A DNA stretch of 64,000 nt, taken from a bacterium. Lineage in GTDB: Bacteria; Vulcanimicrobiota; Xenobia; Xenobiales; JADMJV01. The notes beneath the pieces are model-generated. The model searched no databases. It was given only the letters and a program-made list of their open reading frames with translations, and had not been told where the DNA came from. The stretch spans positions 50,659 to 114,658 of the forward strand of contig JAFEBA010000002.1 of NCBI GenBank assembly GCA_018266105.1. The letters are read 5' to 3'. Position numbers and translations under genes: made by a program. Shown piece after piece: positions 63,594 to 64,000 of this stretch; the first letter of the stretch is position 1, and each line of letters begins with the position of its first letter.

Positions 63594-64000
63594 ATGATCA
63601 AGAGCACTACTAAACCAGCAACTTCTCCGATTGTCCTCAAGGACTTTCTCGAAATCCCCTACGACCAGCTCGAGGAAATGAACCTCGAAGCCAAGCAGAA
63701 GCAACTGGCTCGCAAAAGCGATAAGGAACTTGAGACCTTCTACCTTAAGTACCTGGCCGACGAAAAGCGCATCAAGGCGGTTTCGGTTTGCTTCTCCGAC
63801 TTGGAAGGTCGCTTCCACATGTTGGACTACGACAAGAAGTTCCTGCTGAAATCCCACGACAATCTTACTTTTGACGGCTCATCCATCCGCGGATTCTCTG
63901 TCGTCAGCGAATCCGACCTACGCCTGGCCATCGACTGGGGCTCCTTCCGCTGGCTGCCCAGCGATGTTTTCGGACCCGGCAAAGTCATCGTCTTTGGCCT
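63594..64000 (+). CDS. glnA: Glutamine synthetase (3' truncated by window end)
   Basis: The first 135 residues are visible; the rest is outside the window. A long Pro/Lys-rich N-terminal stretch precedes the beta-grasp domain. VSVCFSDLEGRFHML and LTFDGSSIRGFS are the glutamine synthetase N-terminal motifs, followed by ESDLRLAIDWGSF. The enzyme makes glutamine from glutamate and ammonia. The N-terminus is longer than in most type I enzymes by about 40 residues. It is divergent from era. Confidence 0.9.
   Translation, partial: MIKSTTKPATSPIVLKDFLEIPYDQLEEMNLEAKQKQLARKSDKELETFYLKYLADEKRIKAVSVCFSDLEGRFHMLDYDKKFLLKSHDNLTFDGSSIRGFSVVSESDLRLAIDWGSFRWLPSDVFGPGKVIVFG

Overview
The window is a GC-rich, densely packed bacterial chromosome segment with short intergenic gaps, many ATGA/GTGA overlaps and frequent GTG/TTG starts with good Shine-Dalgarno sites. 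It encodes a secretin (PilQ) and a LolA-like periplasmic protein, so the cell is most likely diderm. The mix of genes (PilMNOQ without PilP, DUF4127, YfhO-like membrane proteins, PilZ proteins, a sugar-phosphate bacterial microcompartment, a GH57 branching enzyme) fits an uncultured, deep-branching lineage of the Armatimonadota/Eremiobacterota/Xenobia kind. That placement is a guess. I saw no rRNA, tRNA, CRISPR array, insertion sequence or prophage.

Layout. 1-2273: end of a GT39-type glycosyltransferase and a YfhO-like membrane protein. 2250-5850: rpsO-pnp with a promoter, leader hairpins, two terminators and a tandem palindromic repeat. 5782-9436: DinG-type helicase, LolA-like protein and membrane protein in a translationally coupled run. 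9411-13000: small unknown gene and purB on the minus strand, then recA-recX. 13080-19485: lipoprotein sugar dehydrogenase, DUF1345, second YfhO, MATE transporter and M24 peptidase. 19489-26868 (minus): a 1634-residue low-complexity protein, an unknown 185-residue protein and DUF4127. 26869-30081: kup flanked by two PilZ genes. 30194-39941: class III aminotransferase, lethal-factor-like metalloprotease with trpD, argH with a GT2, GH57 branching enzyme and an unknown protein. 40014-43818: beta-oxidation thiolase and FadJ, plus a thioesterase.

43896-53520 (minus) holds a type IV pilus region: pilM-N-O-Q, a sigma factor coupled to the prepilin peptidase, pilC and pilT. PilB, PilP and pilins are not in the window. 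A nested inverted repeat followed by a strong terminator lies between pilC and the sigma gene.

53674-63525 (minus) is one co-directional run: era, a bacterial microcompartment (BMC) locus, then recO-ruvX-mltG-udk. The BMC locus encodes one hexameric shell protein, three pentameric shell proteins, an acylating aldehyde dehydrogenase with an encapsulation helix, a DeoC aldolase with an unusual N-terminal extension, an RpiB-like protein lacking the usual catalytic Cys, a BMC-associated protein of unknown function and an intercalated GT39-like glycosyltransferase. DeoC plus RpiB marks the sugar-phosphate-utilising (SPU) class. The plausible chemistry is deoxyribose-5-phosphate to glyceraldehyde-3-phosphate plus acetaldehyde, with acetaldehyde converted to acetyl-CoA inside the shell. 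This is the most interesting system here. The window ends in a divergent, apparently leaderless glnA.
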